Shown piece by piece: positions 1 through 7,327 of a stretch of DNA of 14,644 bases. The stretch's first letter is position 1, and each line of letters opens with the position of its first letter. Source of the stretch: a bacterium (GTDB lineage Bacteria; CG2-30-53-67; CG2-30-70-394). The position numbers and the translations under genes were made by a program. The stretch is from NCBI GenBank assembly GCA_024278555.1, contig JAJRSX010000113.1:1-14644 (forward strand). The letters run 5' to 3'. The notes under the pieces were generated by a model that was given only the letters and a program-made list of their open reading frames with translations, had not been told where the DNA came from and did no database searches.

Positions 1-389
1 AGGGGGCAGAGGGCGGTGCCGTTGCCGCGCACGAACAGGAGCACCCGCTCGCCCACCGTAAAGGTCGGCATCCCCTCGATCCGCTCCCCGGCGCCGTTCA
101 CCTCGCCGCCGGCGAAGCGCAGCTCCAGGGTCGGCCCCGCGTGGCTCCCCTGCACCACCCGCAGCCCCTCCAGGGTGACGTAGGTAAAGATCCCCGTTAG
201 CTCCTCCCGCGGCACCACCGCCGCCACCCACCCCTCCACCACCAGGTCGGCGGAGAGACTCATCTCCGCCAGGGTCACCGGCGCCACGGTGGTGGCGTGG
301 GCGCGCCCCACCAGGACAAATGCCACGACGGCCACGGCACAAGCGCCGAGCCACCGCCATCGCCTTCCACGAACGCTCCCGCCGCCCAT
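1..389 (-). CDS. Exported protein of unknown function, 3' end outside the window
   Basis: The frame is open from an ATG at 389 to the window edge, giving 129 codons. An SD-like GGGGAG lies about 6 bases before the ATG. The N-terminus has Arg residues, then a hydrophobic stretch (about residues 14-29) ending in GRAHATT, which looks like a Sec signal peptide with cleavage near A32. The mature part (LAEMSLSADLVVEGWV, then YVTLEGLRVVQG, FAGGEVNG, GMPTFTVGERVLLFV) looks like a small all-beta exported domain. I recall similar proteins in delta-type Proteobacteria, sometimes near secreted metalloproteases, but I cannot name a function. It is last in a long run of minus-strand surface-protein genes. 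The C-terminus and any anchor are missing from view. The reading frame is secure and the function is unknown. Confidence 0.75.
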   Translation of the reverse strand, partial: MGGGSVRGRRWRWLGACAVAVVAFVLVGRAHATTVAPVTLAEMSLSADLVVEGWVAAVVPREELTGIFTYVTLEGLRVVQGSHAGPTLELRFAGGEVNGAGERIEGMPTFTVGERVLLFVRGNGTALCP

Positions 390-391
390 TG

Positions 392-574
392 TCATCTCCC
401 CATGCGCCGACATGGCGCTTCGCCTGCGCACCGTACGCCAGACCGGCCCACTGCACCCGGGTGGCGGTCGGGCCTATGCCACCCCATGGAGGCCCCGCCC
501 TCTTCGCCCGCGGCGGAGCCATGTACAACGGCCCCCAAGGACACCCGACCAAGTCCACAAAGTCTGTGCACCAT
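392..574 (-). CDS. Possible 60-residue small ORF before the truncated exported gene (doubtful)
   Basis: On the minus strand a good SD (AAGGAGAGGTG) directly precedes an ATG at 574. The frame stays open to a TGA at 392-394, two bases before the ATG of the next gene (389). That arrangement would allow translational coupling. The product has no recognisable domain, is rich in Gly, Arg, His and Cys, and its composition does not differ clearly from random high-GC reading. It may be a leader ORF, a gene remnant or chance. The rest of the 390-675 gap holds nothing I recognise. Confidence 0.2.
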   Translation of the reverse strand: MVHRLCGLGRVSLGAVVHGSAAGEEGGASMGWHRPDRHPGAVGRSGVRCAGEAPCRRMGR

Positions 575-675
575 CACCTCTCCTTTCCCACATCCCGCCG
601 CACCAGAAATCCGCCGCCGCTCGGCCACGAAGCGCCCGAGAGCACGGCGGAAATCTGGGATGCCTGGCGCGGCCC

Positions 676-2331
676 TCACGGCCCCAGGTGGGAGCCGAAG
701 TGGCTGCGCACCACAATCAGATCGGTCACCGAGACGGTGCACGAGCCGTTCACGTCGAGCCGCGGGTCCCAGCCCGGGTCGCCGCACCGGCTACCGAAGG
801 CGCGGCGCACCTTGACGAGGTCGGTGATCGACACGCTCCCGGAGAGGTCCACATCGCCGGCCACCGTGTCCGCCACCAAGGGGTCGGAGCCGAAGCTCGC
901 CTCCAGGGTGTCCGGGTAGCCGTCGTTGTCGTCGTCCGGGTCGCTGTTATCACCAATCCCGTCGCCGTCGTGGTCCGCCCACTCGGTCGGGTCGTCGGGG
1001 AAGAGGTCGACGCTGTTGCCCACCCCGTCGCCGTCGTTGTCCCCATCAAAGCCGAGGAGGCCGTCGGGATCCGCGGGGCTCGCGCAGAGGCAGTCCCCGT
1101 CCTGATCATCAAAGGCGTCGGTGGGACAGGGGTCGCACCGGTTCCCCCGCCCGTCCCCGTCCGTGTCTCGCTGGTCCACGTTGGGGTGGTTGGGACAGTT
1201 GTCCACGCCATCCAGGAGGCCGTCCCCGTCCCGGTCACCGTCCGGGCCGCCGAGGGCCTCGAATGAGCCCTCCAGGTGGAGGAGGTACCCGGTACCGCCG
1301 AGGCCCGATGGGTCGCCTGCCGGGATGGTCGCGGCGTAGTCGAGCAGGTCGTCGCCCCCGCCGGCCACGCCGTCGACGCCGTAGTCCACCACCGCCGGCG
1401 CCCCCTGGCCCAGGTCGATGGCGACCGTGCCGTCATAGGCCATGCGCCACGCGGCCATGGCCACGGTCGCCGTCCCGTTGCCGTTATCGGTCACCGGCAA
1501 CGACCCGACGGTGAAGTGGACCCCGTCCGCGCCGTAGATCGACCACGGCGCATCCACCTCCGACTGGGTGATCCACCCGGCCCCAAAGCCGCCCGTGTGA
1601 GCGAACCCCTCGGCCGTGGCCATGTCGAGTCCACGGCCGTCGGTGTCGGTGGCGCTCGGCGCCATCTCCACCCGCAGCCAGGTGCCGAGATCGAGGGCAA
1701 ACCACGACCCTCGGCCACTAAACACGCCCGCATCCGCCACCGTGCCGCCAAGGCCCGGGGCGAAAAGGAAGTAGGGATCCACCACCACCGTCCCCCGCTC
1801 CTGGCCATCGCACGCATCGGCGACGTCCACCACGCCGTTGCCGTCGAGGTCGTTCTCGAAGTCGTTACACACCCCGTCGCCGTTGGCATCCACGGCCCCG
1901 GCCGGATCGTCCGGGCAGTCATCCGCCACGTTCGGCGTCCCGTCACCGTCGTTGTCGTCATCGAAGCCGAAGGTGCCGTCCACATCGTCCGGGTTGGCAC
2001 AGAAACAGTCGCCATCCAGATCGTCCAGGCGGTCCGTGGGGCAAACATCGCAGGCATCCCCGCTGCCGTCACCGTCCGTATCCGCCTGAGTTGGGTTATA
2101 GATCACCGGGCAGTTATCGGTCGTGTCGGAAACGCCGTCGCCGTCTTGGTCCGACGGCCCTCCGGGATAGGCCAACCAACCACGTAGAAAGAGCGTGTAG
2201 TGGACCCCCTCAAAACCCGATGGCGGCGAGTTCGGCACCAGGGTGTTGTAGATCAGCTCGTAGGTACCGTCTGCGTGCCGGATGAAATAGTTGTCGGCAA
2301 AGGGATCGAGACCGGTTGTGTCGGTGACCAT
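676..2331 (-). CDS. Thrombospondin type-3 repeat protein with C-terminal dockerin; N-terminus probably lost
   Basis: 551 codons from the ATG at 2331. Upstream of this ATG the frame stays open but encodes Pro/Arg-rich shadow of the isomerase gene. Order: residues 1-60 uncharacterised; 61-178 acidic DxDGDGxxDxxDNCP repeats (TSP3-like calcium sites with paired Cys); 180-362 a beta-rich globular part; 363-490 a second TSP3 block; 492-551 a type-I-like dockerin. The dockerin has two loops, DVDLSGSVSITD and DVNGSCTVSVTD, with ligands at positions 1, 3, 5 and 12. Expected role: a calcium-stabilised extracellular protein that docks onto a cohesin. There is no signal peptide and no SD, and the start lies inside the isomerase reading frame. 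The gene is therefore likely 5'-truncated, fused or frameshifted. Its last 80 or so residues closely match those of the NHL protein at 3451-6504. The middle part may resemble a domain seen in other sorted proteins, but that is not secure. Confidence 0.75.
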   Translation of the reverse strand: MVTDTTGLDPFADNYFIRHADGTYELIYNTLVPNSPPSGFEGVHYTLFLRGWLAYPGGPSDQDGDGVSDTTDNCPVIYNPTQADTDGDGSGDACDVCPTDRLDDLDGDCFCANPDDVDGTFGFDDDNDGDGTPNVADDCPDDPAGAVDANGDGVCNDFENDLDGNGVVDVADACDGQERGTVVVDPYFLFAPGLGGTVADAGVFSGRGSWFALDLGTWLRVEMAPSATDTDGRGLDMATAEGFAHTGGFGAGWITQSEVDAPWSIYGADGVHFTVGSLPVTDNGNGTATVAMAAWRMAYDGTVAIDLGQGAPAVVDYGVDGVAGGGDDLLDYAATIPAGDPSGLGGTGYLLHLEGSFEALGGPDGDRDGDGLLDGVDNCPNHPNVDQRDTDGDGRGNRCDPCPTDAFDDQDGDCLCASPADPDGLLGFDGDNDGDGVGNSVDLFPDDPTEWADHDGDGIGDNSDPDDDNDGYPDTLEASFGSDPLVADTVAGDVDLSGSVSITDLVKVRRAFGSRCGDPGWDPRLDVNGSCTVSVTDLIVVRSHFGSHLGP

Positions 2332-3209
2332 GCGGCGAGGTCGTGGTAGAGGCGGTCGAGCTGGGCGCGGTCCGGGGTGAGGTGCCAGCGGGGGCGGAGG
2401 GAGCGGGTGAGGGCCTCGATGGCGACCTCGCGCCGCTCGCGGCGGAGGCGCTGGACGATTCGGTCGCGGACCGCGGCAAAGGGGAGGGGCTCGGCCGGGC
2501 GGCGTGCCTCGACCTCGACCAGGTGGTAGCCGAAGCGGCTCTCGACCACGGAGGAGCGCTCCTCCGGCAGGAGCCGTTGCAGGGCGGCGCGGAGGGCGGG
2601 CTCGATCTGCCCCTCTTCGTGCCACCCCATCTCGCCGCCACGGTTGGCCGAGGGGTGGACGGAGTACCGGCGCGCCACCGCGCCAAAGGGGTCGCCGGCA
2701 GCCAGGCGGGCCGCCGCCGCCTCGGCGCGGTCGCGGCGGCGGCAGAGGATCTGGCGGAAGCGGACCCGCGGTGCACCCTGGAGATCGGGGAGGTTGGCCT
2801 CATAGAGGCGGCGCGTCTCGGCCTCGCGGATCGGGCCGCGCCGGGCCGCCTCGGTGTCGATCCGGGCGGCGGCCAGGAGGCGGTCACGGCGGGGGCCGGG
2901 GGGGCTGGCGAGGAGGGGGTCCCCGGCAGGGAGCGCCTGCTCCGCCTCTCTGGCCAGGAGGTGGAGGGCGGCGAGGTCACGGAGGAAGGCGTCGAAGATC
3001 GGCCGCCGGGTGAGGGCCGCCCGCTGCACCGGCCCGAGGGCGGCGGCGGCCGCCCGCACGTCGGCGGCGGCGAGGCCGGTGCCGTCGGCGAAGCGGATCA
3101 CCAGCGGCCCGCCCGTGGAGGGCGGCGGAGGGGGAGAGGGGGGAGCGGTGGCACACCCGACCACCCACGCCACCGCCAAGAGCATCCAACCCGCCGCCGT
3201 CACCCGCAT
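2253..3209 (-). CDS. Parvulin-type peptidyl-prolyl cis-trans isomerase lipoprotein
   Basis: 318 codons from an ATG at 3209, preceded by the SD GGAGGG at good spacing. The signal peptide MRVTAAGWMLLAVAWVVGC carries a lipobox (VVGC, Cys19), followed by a Pro-rich linker, so this should be a periplasmic lipoprotein. Residues about 145-238 form a rotamase domain: VRFRQILC, DPFGAVARRYSVHPSANRGGEMGW, SRFGYHLVEVEARRP. Residues 40-140 are helical, as in SurA/PrsA-type chaperones. It probably helps fold exported proteins. EpsD-type isomerases of exosortase/EPS loci are one comparison, but I cannot assign it to that family. The last 25 or so residues (from about W294) are an out-of-frame reading of the TSP3/dockerin gene, so the original C-terminus has probably been replaced. 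The 79-base overlap with that gene is unusual. Confidence 0.85.
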   Translation of the reverse strand: MRVTAAGWMLLAVAWVVGCATAPPSPPPPPSTGGPLVIRFADGTGLAAADVRAAAAALGPVQRAALTRRPIFDAFLRDLAALHLLAREAEQALPAGDPLLASPPGPRRDRLLAAARIDTEAARRGPIREAETRRLYEANLPDLQGAPRVRFRQILCRRRDRAEAAAARLAAGDPFGAVARRYSVHPSANRGGEMGWHEEGQIEPALRAALQRLLPEERSSVVESRFGYHLVEVEARRPAEPLPFAAVRDRIVQRLRRERREVAIEALTRSLRPRWHLTPDRAQLDRLYHDLAAWSPTQPVSIPLPTTISSGTQTVPTS

Positions 3210-3303
3210 CACACCCTCCGTTTTGCGTGGGGCCCACGGTACACCGTCCCGAAAGGGGAGGCCCGTGCGGGCCGGGTGGGCCGCTTCCAAGGTGGCAACC
3301 TCC

Positions 3304-3392
3304 CGGTAGGAGGGGGCCGTGCCCCTGATCCGCGCCACCGGCGCGGCGGGCCGCGAAGCGGCCCGGGTCGCGGCCATGGCCCGCTCCTACCG
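3304..3392. repeat. GTAG-type REP-like paired palindrome (BIME-like), copy 1
   Basis: CGGTAGGAG (3304-3312) and CTCCTACCG (3384-3392) are perfect terminal inverted repeats. Each arm has a GTAG head, a short hairpin and a GYGAYCC-like end. Read from the right end, the arm is GGTAGGAGCGGGCCATGGCC followed by GCGACCC. Smaller hairpins lie inside: GCGCC-ACC-GGCGC (3332-3344) and GGGCCGC-GAA-GCGGCCC (3348-3364). It lies between the NHL/dockerin gene and the isomerase gene and matches the element at 13882-13965. GTAG-headed REPs are normally mobilised by RAYT (Y1/TnpA-REP) proteins. None is encoded here. Confidence 0.75.
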
Positions 3393-3450
3393 CTGCATGC
3401 AACAGGCGAGGATGCGGCGGAGAGATGGCGTGCATGGCGCCGCCATCACC

Positions 3451-6400
3451 TCACGGCCCCAGGTGGGAGCCGAAGTGGCCACGGACCAGGATCAGGTCGG
3501 TGATCGAGATGGTGCATGAGCCGTTGAGATCCAGCCGGTCGTCCCAGCCGGGATCGACGCACTGCTTGCCGAAACCGCCGCGTACCTTGATCAGGTCGGT
3601 GATCGAGACGGTGCCGGAGCAGTCCACGTCGCCCACCAGGGTGTCCGGGACGAGGGGATCGCTCCCGAAGGTCGCCTCCAGAGTGTCCGGGTAGCAGTCG
3701 TTGTCGTCGTCCGGATCGCAGGCGTCGCCCGTGCCGTCGCCGTCCGTGTCGAGCTGGTTCGGGTTGGCGAGGCCGGGGCAGTTGTCGTCGCAGCCGGTGG
3801 TGGCGCCGCCGGTGCACGGGTGGTCTCCCGCCACCCCCGAGCCGTCGCCGTCGTCGGGGACCCCGTCACCGTCGGTGTCCAGGAGGCCGAACTTCTGGAT
3901 CCGGTGGTTCCACTTGTCCACCACAAAGAGGTTGCCTCCCGGCCCCACCGCGAGGTCGGTGGGCTTCCAGAACACACCGGGGCCGGTCCCCTGGGTACCC
4001 CACTGCTTGAGGTAGGCCCCGGAGGCGGTGAACTCCTGGATCCGGTGGTTCATGGTGTCGGCCACGAAGATATGGCCGCCGGGGCCGATCGCGATCCCCT
4101 GGGGCGTGTCGAACTGGCCGTCGCCGCTCCCGGGGGCGCCCCACTTGTTCATGAAGGTCCCGGCCGGGTCGAAGACCTGGATCCGGTGGTTGCCCGTGTC
4201 TGCCACGTACAGGTGGCCGGCCGCATCCGCCGCGATCCCGTAGGGGGAGAGAAACTGACCGTCGCCGCTCCCCGGCCCTCCCCACCGGCCCAGGTAGGTC
4301 CCGGCGGCGGTGAAGCGCTGCACCCGGTGGTTCCAGGTGTCCGCCACCAGGAGCTCTCCGGCGGCGTCCACCGCCACCCGGTTGGGGTACTGGAAGGCAC
4401 CGTCACCGGCACCGAAGGTGCCCCACTCGAGGAGGAAGAGGCCGTCGTTGTCGAACTTCTCGATCCGGTGGTTACTCACCTGGCCGTACTGGTTGCCGTC
4501 GGCAACATACACGTCGCCCGCCCCGTCCACCGCGATCCCCGAGGGGTACCACAGCTCGCCCGCGCCGCGGCCGCAGGTGCCCCACTCGGTGAGGAGGGGG
4601 TAGGGGGCGGTGGCCATGGGCGAGAGGGGAAGGGCCGCGGAGGTCGCCACCGCGGCGCGGGGCGGGAAGGGGGGCGGCCGGTCGAGGTTCAGGTTGGGGC
4701 GGAACTTCTCGATCCGTTGGTTGTAGCTGTCGGCCACGTAGGTGTTGCCCGCCCCGTCGGCGGCCACCCCGAGGGGCCACTGGAGCTCGCCGGCGGCCGA
4801 GCCGCGCCCGCCGAAGGCCTCGAGGAAGACCCCGTCGCCGGTGTAGACCTCGATCTGGTTGCCCCAGAAGTTGGTGACATAGACCCGACCCGCGCCGTCC
4901 ACCGCCACGTCCTTCGGCCAGGAGGTGTTCCACTCGCCCAGGTAGTTGCCGTCGGCGTCGAACCACTGGATCCGCTGGTTGTAGTAGTCGGCCACGTAGA
5001 CCCGGCCGGCGCTGCTCACCGCCACCCCGAGGGGGCTCACGAACTGGCCCGGCGCCGCGCCACAGCCGCCCCACTGGCCGACGAAGTTGCCCGCGGCGTC
5101 GAACTTCTGGATCCGCTGGTTGCCCGTGTCCGCCACGTAGACGAAGCCGGCCGGCCCCACGGCCGCCCCCTGGGGACTCTGAAACTGGCCCGGAGCGGTG
5201 CCGGCGCCGCCCCACTCGAGGAGAAAGGCGCCGCCGGGATCGAGCATCTGGATCCGGTGGTTGCCCGTGTCCACCACGTAGACATTGCCCGAGGCGTCTC
5301 CGGCCACGTCGCGCGGATAGCGGAACTCACCGGGGCCGGTGCCGGAGGTGCCGGCGATGGCGAGAAAGGCGCCGGTGGCGTCGAAGCGCTGGACCCGGTG
5401 GTTGTACTGGTCCGCCACCCACACGGCGCCGGTCCCGTCCACGTCGGCGCCGGCGGGGCGGCTGAAGGCGCCCTTGCCCCCGGTGGCGCTGCCCCACAGG
5501 GTGTCGAAGGTGCCGGTGTTGGAGAAGCGCTGGATCCGGTGGTTCCAGGTGTCCGCCACCACGACCCACTGGGCGCCGAAGGGGGCGGTGTTCACCGCCA
5601 CCCCGCGCGGCTCGTTCAGGTTGCCCGGCAGGAGGATGCCGGGCGTGCCGAACTCGAGGACGAAGGTGCCGTCGGTATGGAACTTCTGGACCCGGCCGTT
5701 GCCGGGATCAGCCACGTACACCTCGCCGGCGTGGTCCACCCCGATGCCCTTGGGCCGGACGAACTGCCCCGCACCGCCGCCGCCTTCGCCCCACTCGCCG
5801 ACGAAGTGGCCGTTCGCGGTGAACTTCTGCACCCGGCTGTTGCCCGTGTCCGCCACGAAGACCAAGCCCGACGGCCCCACCGCCACCCCCTCGGGGGCCT
5901 TGAACTCGCCGGGACCACTCCCCAGGCCGCCCCACCCACCGAGATAGGTGCCGTTGGCGTCGAACCGCTGGATCCGGTGGTTGCCCCGGTCGGCCACGTA
6001 GACGGTGGTGCCCAGGGGCGAGAGGGCTACCCCCGCGGGTGCCACGAACTCTCCGGGGCCGGCGCCCGAGTGGCCCCACTTGCCGAGGAAGGTGCCGCCG
6101 GCGTCGAACTTCTGGATCCGGTGGTTGGCCGTGTCCGCCACGTAGACCGTGCCGCCCACCACGGCGATCCCCTCCGGGCGGATGAACTGGCCGTCGCCGT
6201 TGCCGTATCCACCCCAGGTGAGGACGAGGGCGCCGCTGCGGTCGAACTTCTGCACCCGGTGGTTCCAGGTGTCCGCCACGTAGACATTGCCCTTGCCGTC
6301 CATGGCCGTGGCCGACGGCACATCGAAGCGACCCGCCGGCGCCACCACGCTGCCCCACGCCGTGTCGTACACGTGGGAGGCGTGCACGGCCGTCGCCCCC

Positions 6401-6504
6401 AGGAGCAACACGAGGAGGGCCGCGAGCCCAGCCACCGTGCGATGGGCAACCGCACCCCCCTTCCCCTCCCACTCTCCTCCGCTCCATCGCGCGGTTGTCC
6501 TCAT
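3451..6504 (-). CDS. Secreted 17-NHL-repeat protein with TSP3 repeats and C-terminal dockerin
   Basis: 1017 codons from the ATG at 6504, behind a strong SD (AGGAGGAAAGAG). The reading frame extends 30 codons further upstream without a better start. A Sec signal peptide has its hydrophobic core in TVAGLAALLVLLLGATAVHA (about residues 24-43). Then follow 17 NHL repeats with the core VYVADTxNHRIQKF and spacing near 47 residues, in blocks of 12 and 5. A Pro/Ala-rich linker separates them at about residues 600-637. Twelve repeats would fit two six-bladed beta-propellers, and five a third, possibly incomplete one. Residues about 878-955 carry DTDGDGxxD TSP3 motifs with Cys. Residues 958-1017 are a dockerin (DVDCSGTVSITD and DLNGSCTISITD). 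No PEP-CTERM tail or other anchor follows, so attachment through the dockerin is likely. NHL propellers bind proteins, sugars or RNA; the ligand here is unknown. No sigma-54 promoter was found in the 265 bases upstream. Confidence 0.93.
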   Translation of the reverse strand: MRTTARWSGGEWEGKGGAVAHRTVAGLAALLVLLLGATAVHASHVYDTAWGSVVAPAGRFDVPSATAMDGKGNVYVADTWNHRVQKFDRSGALVLTWGGYGNGDGQFIRPEGIAVVGGTVYVADTANHRIQKFDAGGTFLGKWGHSGAGPGEFVAPAGVALSPLGTTVYVADRGNHRIQRFDANGTYLGGWGGLGSGPGEFKAPEGVAVGPSGLVFVADTGNSRVQKFTANGHFVGEWGEGGGGAGQFVRPKGIGVDHAGEVYVADPGNGRVQKFHTDGTFVLEFGTPGILLPGNLNEPRGVAVNTAPFGAQWVVVADTWNHRIQRFSNTGTFDTLWGSATGGKGAFSRPAGADVDGTGAVWVADQYNHRVQRFDATGAFLAIAGTSGTGPGEFRYPRDVAGDASGNVYVVDTGNHRIQMLDPGGAFLLEWGGAGTAPGQFQSPQGAAVGPAGFVYVADTGNQRIQKFDAAGNFVGQWGGCGAAPGQFVSPLGVAVSSAGRVYVADYYNQRIQWFDADGNYLGEWNTSWPKDVAVDGAGRVYVTNFWGNQIEVYTGDGVFLEAFGGRGSAAGELQWPLGVAADGAGNTYVADSYNQRIEKFRPNLNLDRPPPFPPRAAVATSAALPLSPMATAPYPLLTEWGTCGRGAGELWYPSGIAVDGAGDVYVADGNQYGQVSNHRIEKFDNDGLFLLEWGTFGAGDGAFQYPNRVAVDAAGELLVADTWNHRVQRFTAAGTYLGRWGGPGSGDGQFLSPYGIAADAAGHLYVADTGNHRIQVFDPAGTFMNKWGAPGSGDGQFDTPQGIAIGPGGHIFVADTMNHRIQEFTASGAYLKQWGTQGTGPGVFWKPTDLAVGPGGNLFVVDKWNHRIQKFGLLDTDGDGVPDDGDGSGVAGDHPCTGGATTGCDDNCPGLANPNQLDTDGDGTGDACDPDDDNDCYPDTLEATFGSDPLVPDTLVGDVDCSGTVSITDLIKVRGGFGKQCVDPGWDDRLDLNGSCTISITDLILVRGHFGSHLGP

Positions 6505-6694
6505 GATCTCTTTCCTCCTCTGTTCTGGATCTCCTCCACGGCGGCACCCGGGGCCGCTGCCCGGATCTCCTTGCGAATCGTCATGGATCAACACCCTATC
6601 TCAACTGCCGGCGAGGACCGCCCGCGGCCACCCAGTGGGTGGCAGGCCGACCCCCTCCCCCTTCCCTTCCACTCCACCCGCCCCCGCCATACGG

Positions 6695-6749
6695 ACGGCG
6701 CCGGGGCACAGCCCCGACCCCTCCCGCCGATCCGGGGGGGAGGCGCCGT
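6695..6749. other. Branched inverted repeat between the CHRD and NHL genes
   Basis: ACGGCGCC (6695-6702) pairs with GGCGCCGT (6742-6749). Enclosed are a perfect hairpin CGGGGC-ACA-GCCCCG (6702-6716) and a second possible stem, CCTCCC/GGGAGG, around 6720-6742. The shape is a three-way junction. No T-run follows on either strand, so it is not a standard rho-independent terminator. It could be an mRNA processing or attenuation structure between the two minus-strand genes. The remainder of 6505-6769 shows only the NHL gene's SD. Confidence 0.4.
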
Positions 6750-6769
6750 ACGGCCTCGTGGTGGTCGCC

Positions 6770-7288
6770 CTACACATCCCCTCTCCCTCTCCTGAGCCAC
6801 GCTGCCGCCGTGGCCACCAGGAGCAAGGCCGTGGGCTCGGGCACCGCGGGGATGAACTGGCCGCGGATCTCGCCGGCCGGGAAGGGGGTGGTGTGCAGGT
6901 TGATGTAGGTATCGCCGCCGAGCAGGGCCGCCTCGCTCGCCGCCGGGAAGGGGGCGCCGTTGACGGCGCGCCCAAAGACACCCATTCCGCCGAAGAAGGA
7001 GGCGGCGCCGAGGTCGACCACCACCGGCCCGTTGACGCCCGGGGGCGCCTGGTGGATGTGGGCGCCGGTGAGGTCGGCGAGGGCGATGCCGTTACCCACC
7101 AGGGCGAGGTCGAAGAGGTGGGTGGCGGTGTCGTAGGACATCACCGCGTCGCCGACCGCGTTGCTCGCGGTGGCGGGCACCTCCTGGCCCCCGTCGAGGT
7201 GGGCGGTGAGGGTGATGAGGGCGGCGGTAGCCGGTGTTGCGGCCGCCACCACCCAAACGAGGAGGGCAAATAAGATGCGATTAGCCAT
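6770..7288 (-). CDS. CHRD-domain protein with PEP-CTERM sorting signal
   Basis: 172 codons. A signal peptide MANRILFALLVWVVAAATPATA is followed by a CHRD domain (about residues 24-147): LTAHLDGGQEVPAT, YDTATHLFDLAL, LTGAHIHQAPPGVNGPVVVDL, YINLHTTPFPAGEIRGQF. CHRD domains, named from chordin, are common in bacterial exported proteins; their ligand is not established. The end is VPEP (149-152), a hydrophobic helix ALLLVATAAAW and RRGRG, a complete PEP-CTERM signal for exosortase processing. Only 39 bases separate it from the cohesin-like gene upstream, so the two are probably one operon read from the sigma-54 promoter at 8187-8203. A GGGGGT about 5 bases before the ATG is a weak ribosome site. 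Confidence 0.93.
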   Translation of the reverse strand: MANRILFALLVWVVAAATPATAALITLTAHLDGGQEVPATASNAVGDAVMSYDTATHLFDLALVGNGIALADLTGAHIHQAPPGVNGPVVVDLGAASFFGGMGVFGRAVNGAPFPAASEAALLGGDTYINLHTTPFPAGEIRGQFIPAVPEPTALLLVATAAAWLRRGRGDV

Positions 7289-7327
7289 GATGACCCCCGC
7301 AGGTGTTCGAAGTTGAAGGGGACCGCC

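Noticed and set aside
2332-2625. Ninety-eight extra codons at the start of the TSP3/dockerin frame.
   Set aside because: They are Pro/Arg-rich and lie opposite the well-supported isomerase frame, with no SD or signal peptide.
2343-3503. A 386-codon plus-strand frame opposite the isomerase.
   Set aside because: It is an antisense shadow of a parvulin gene with clear motifs.
3820-6795. A 991-codon plus-strand frame across the NHL gene.
   Set aside because: It is the antisense reading of the repetitive, high-GC NHL gene; its periodic composition mirrors the NHL repeats and has no domain.
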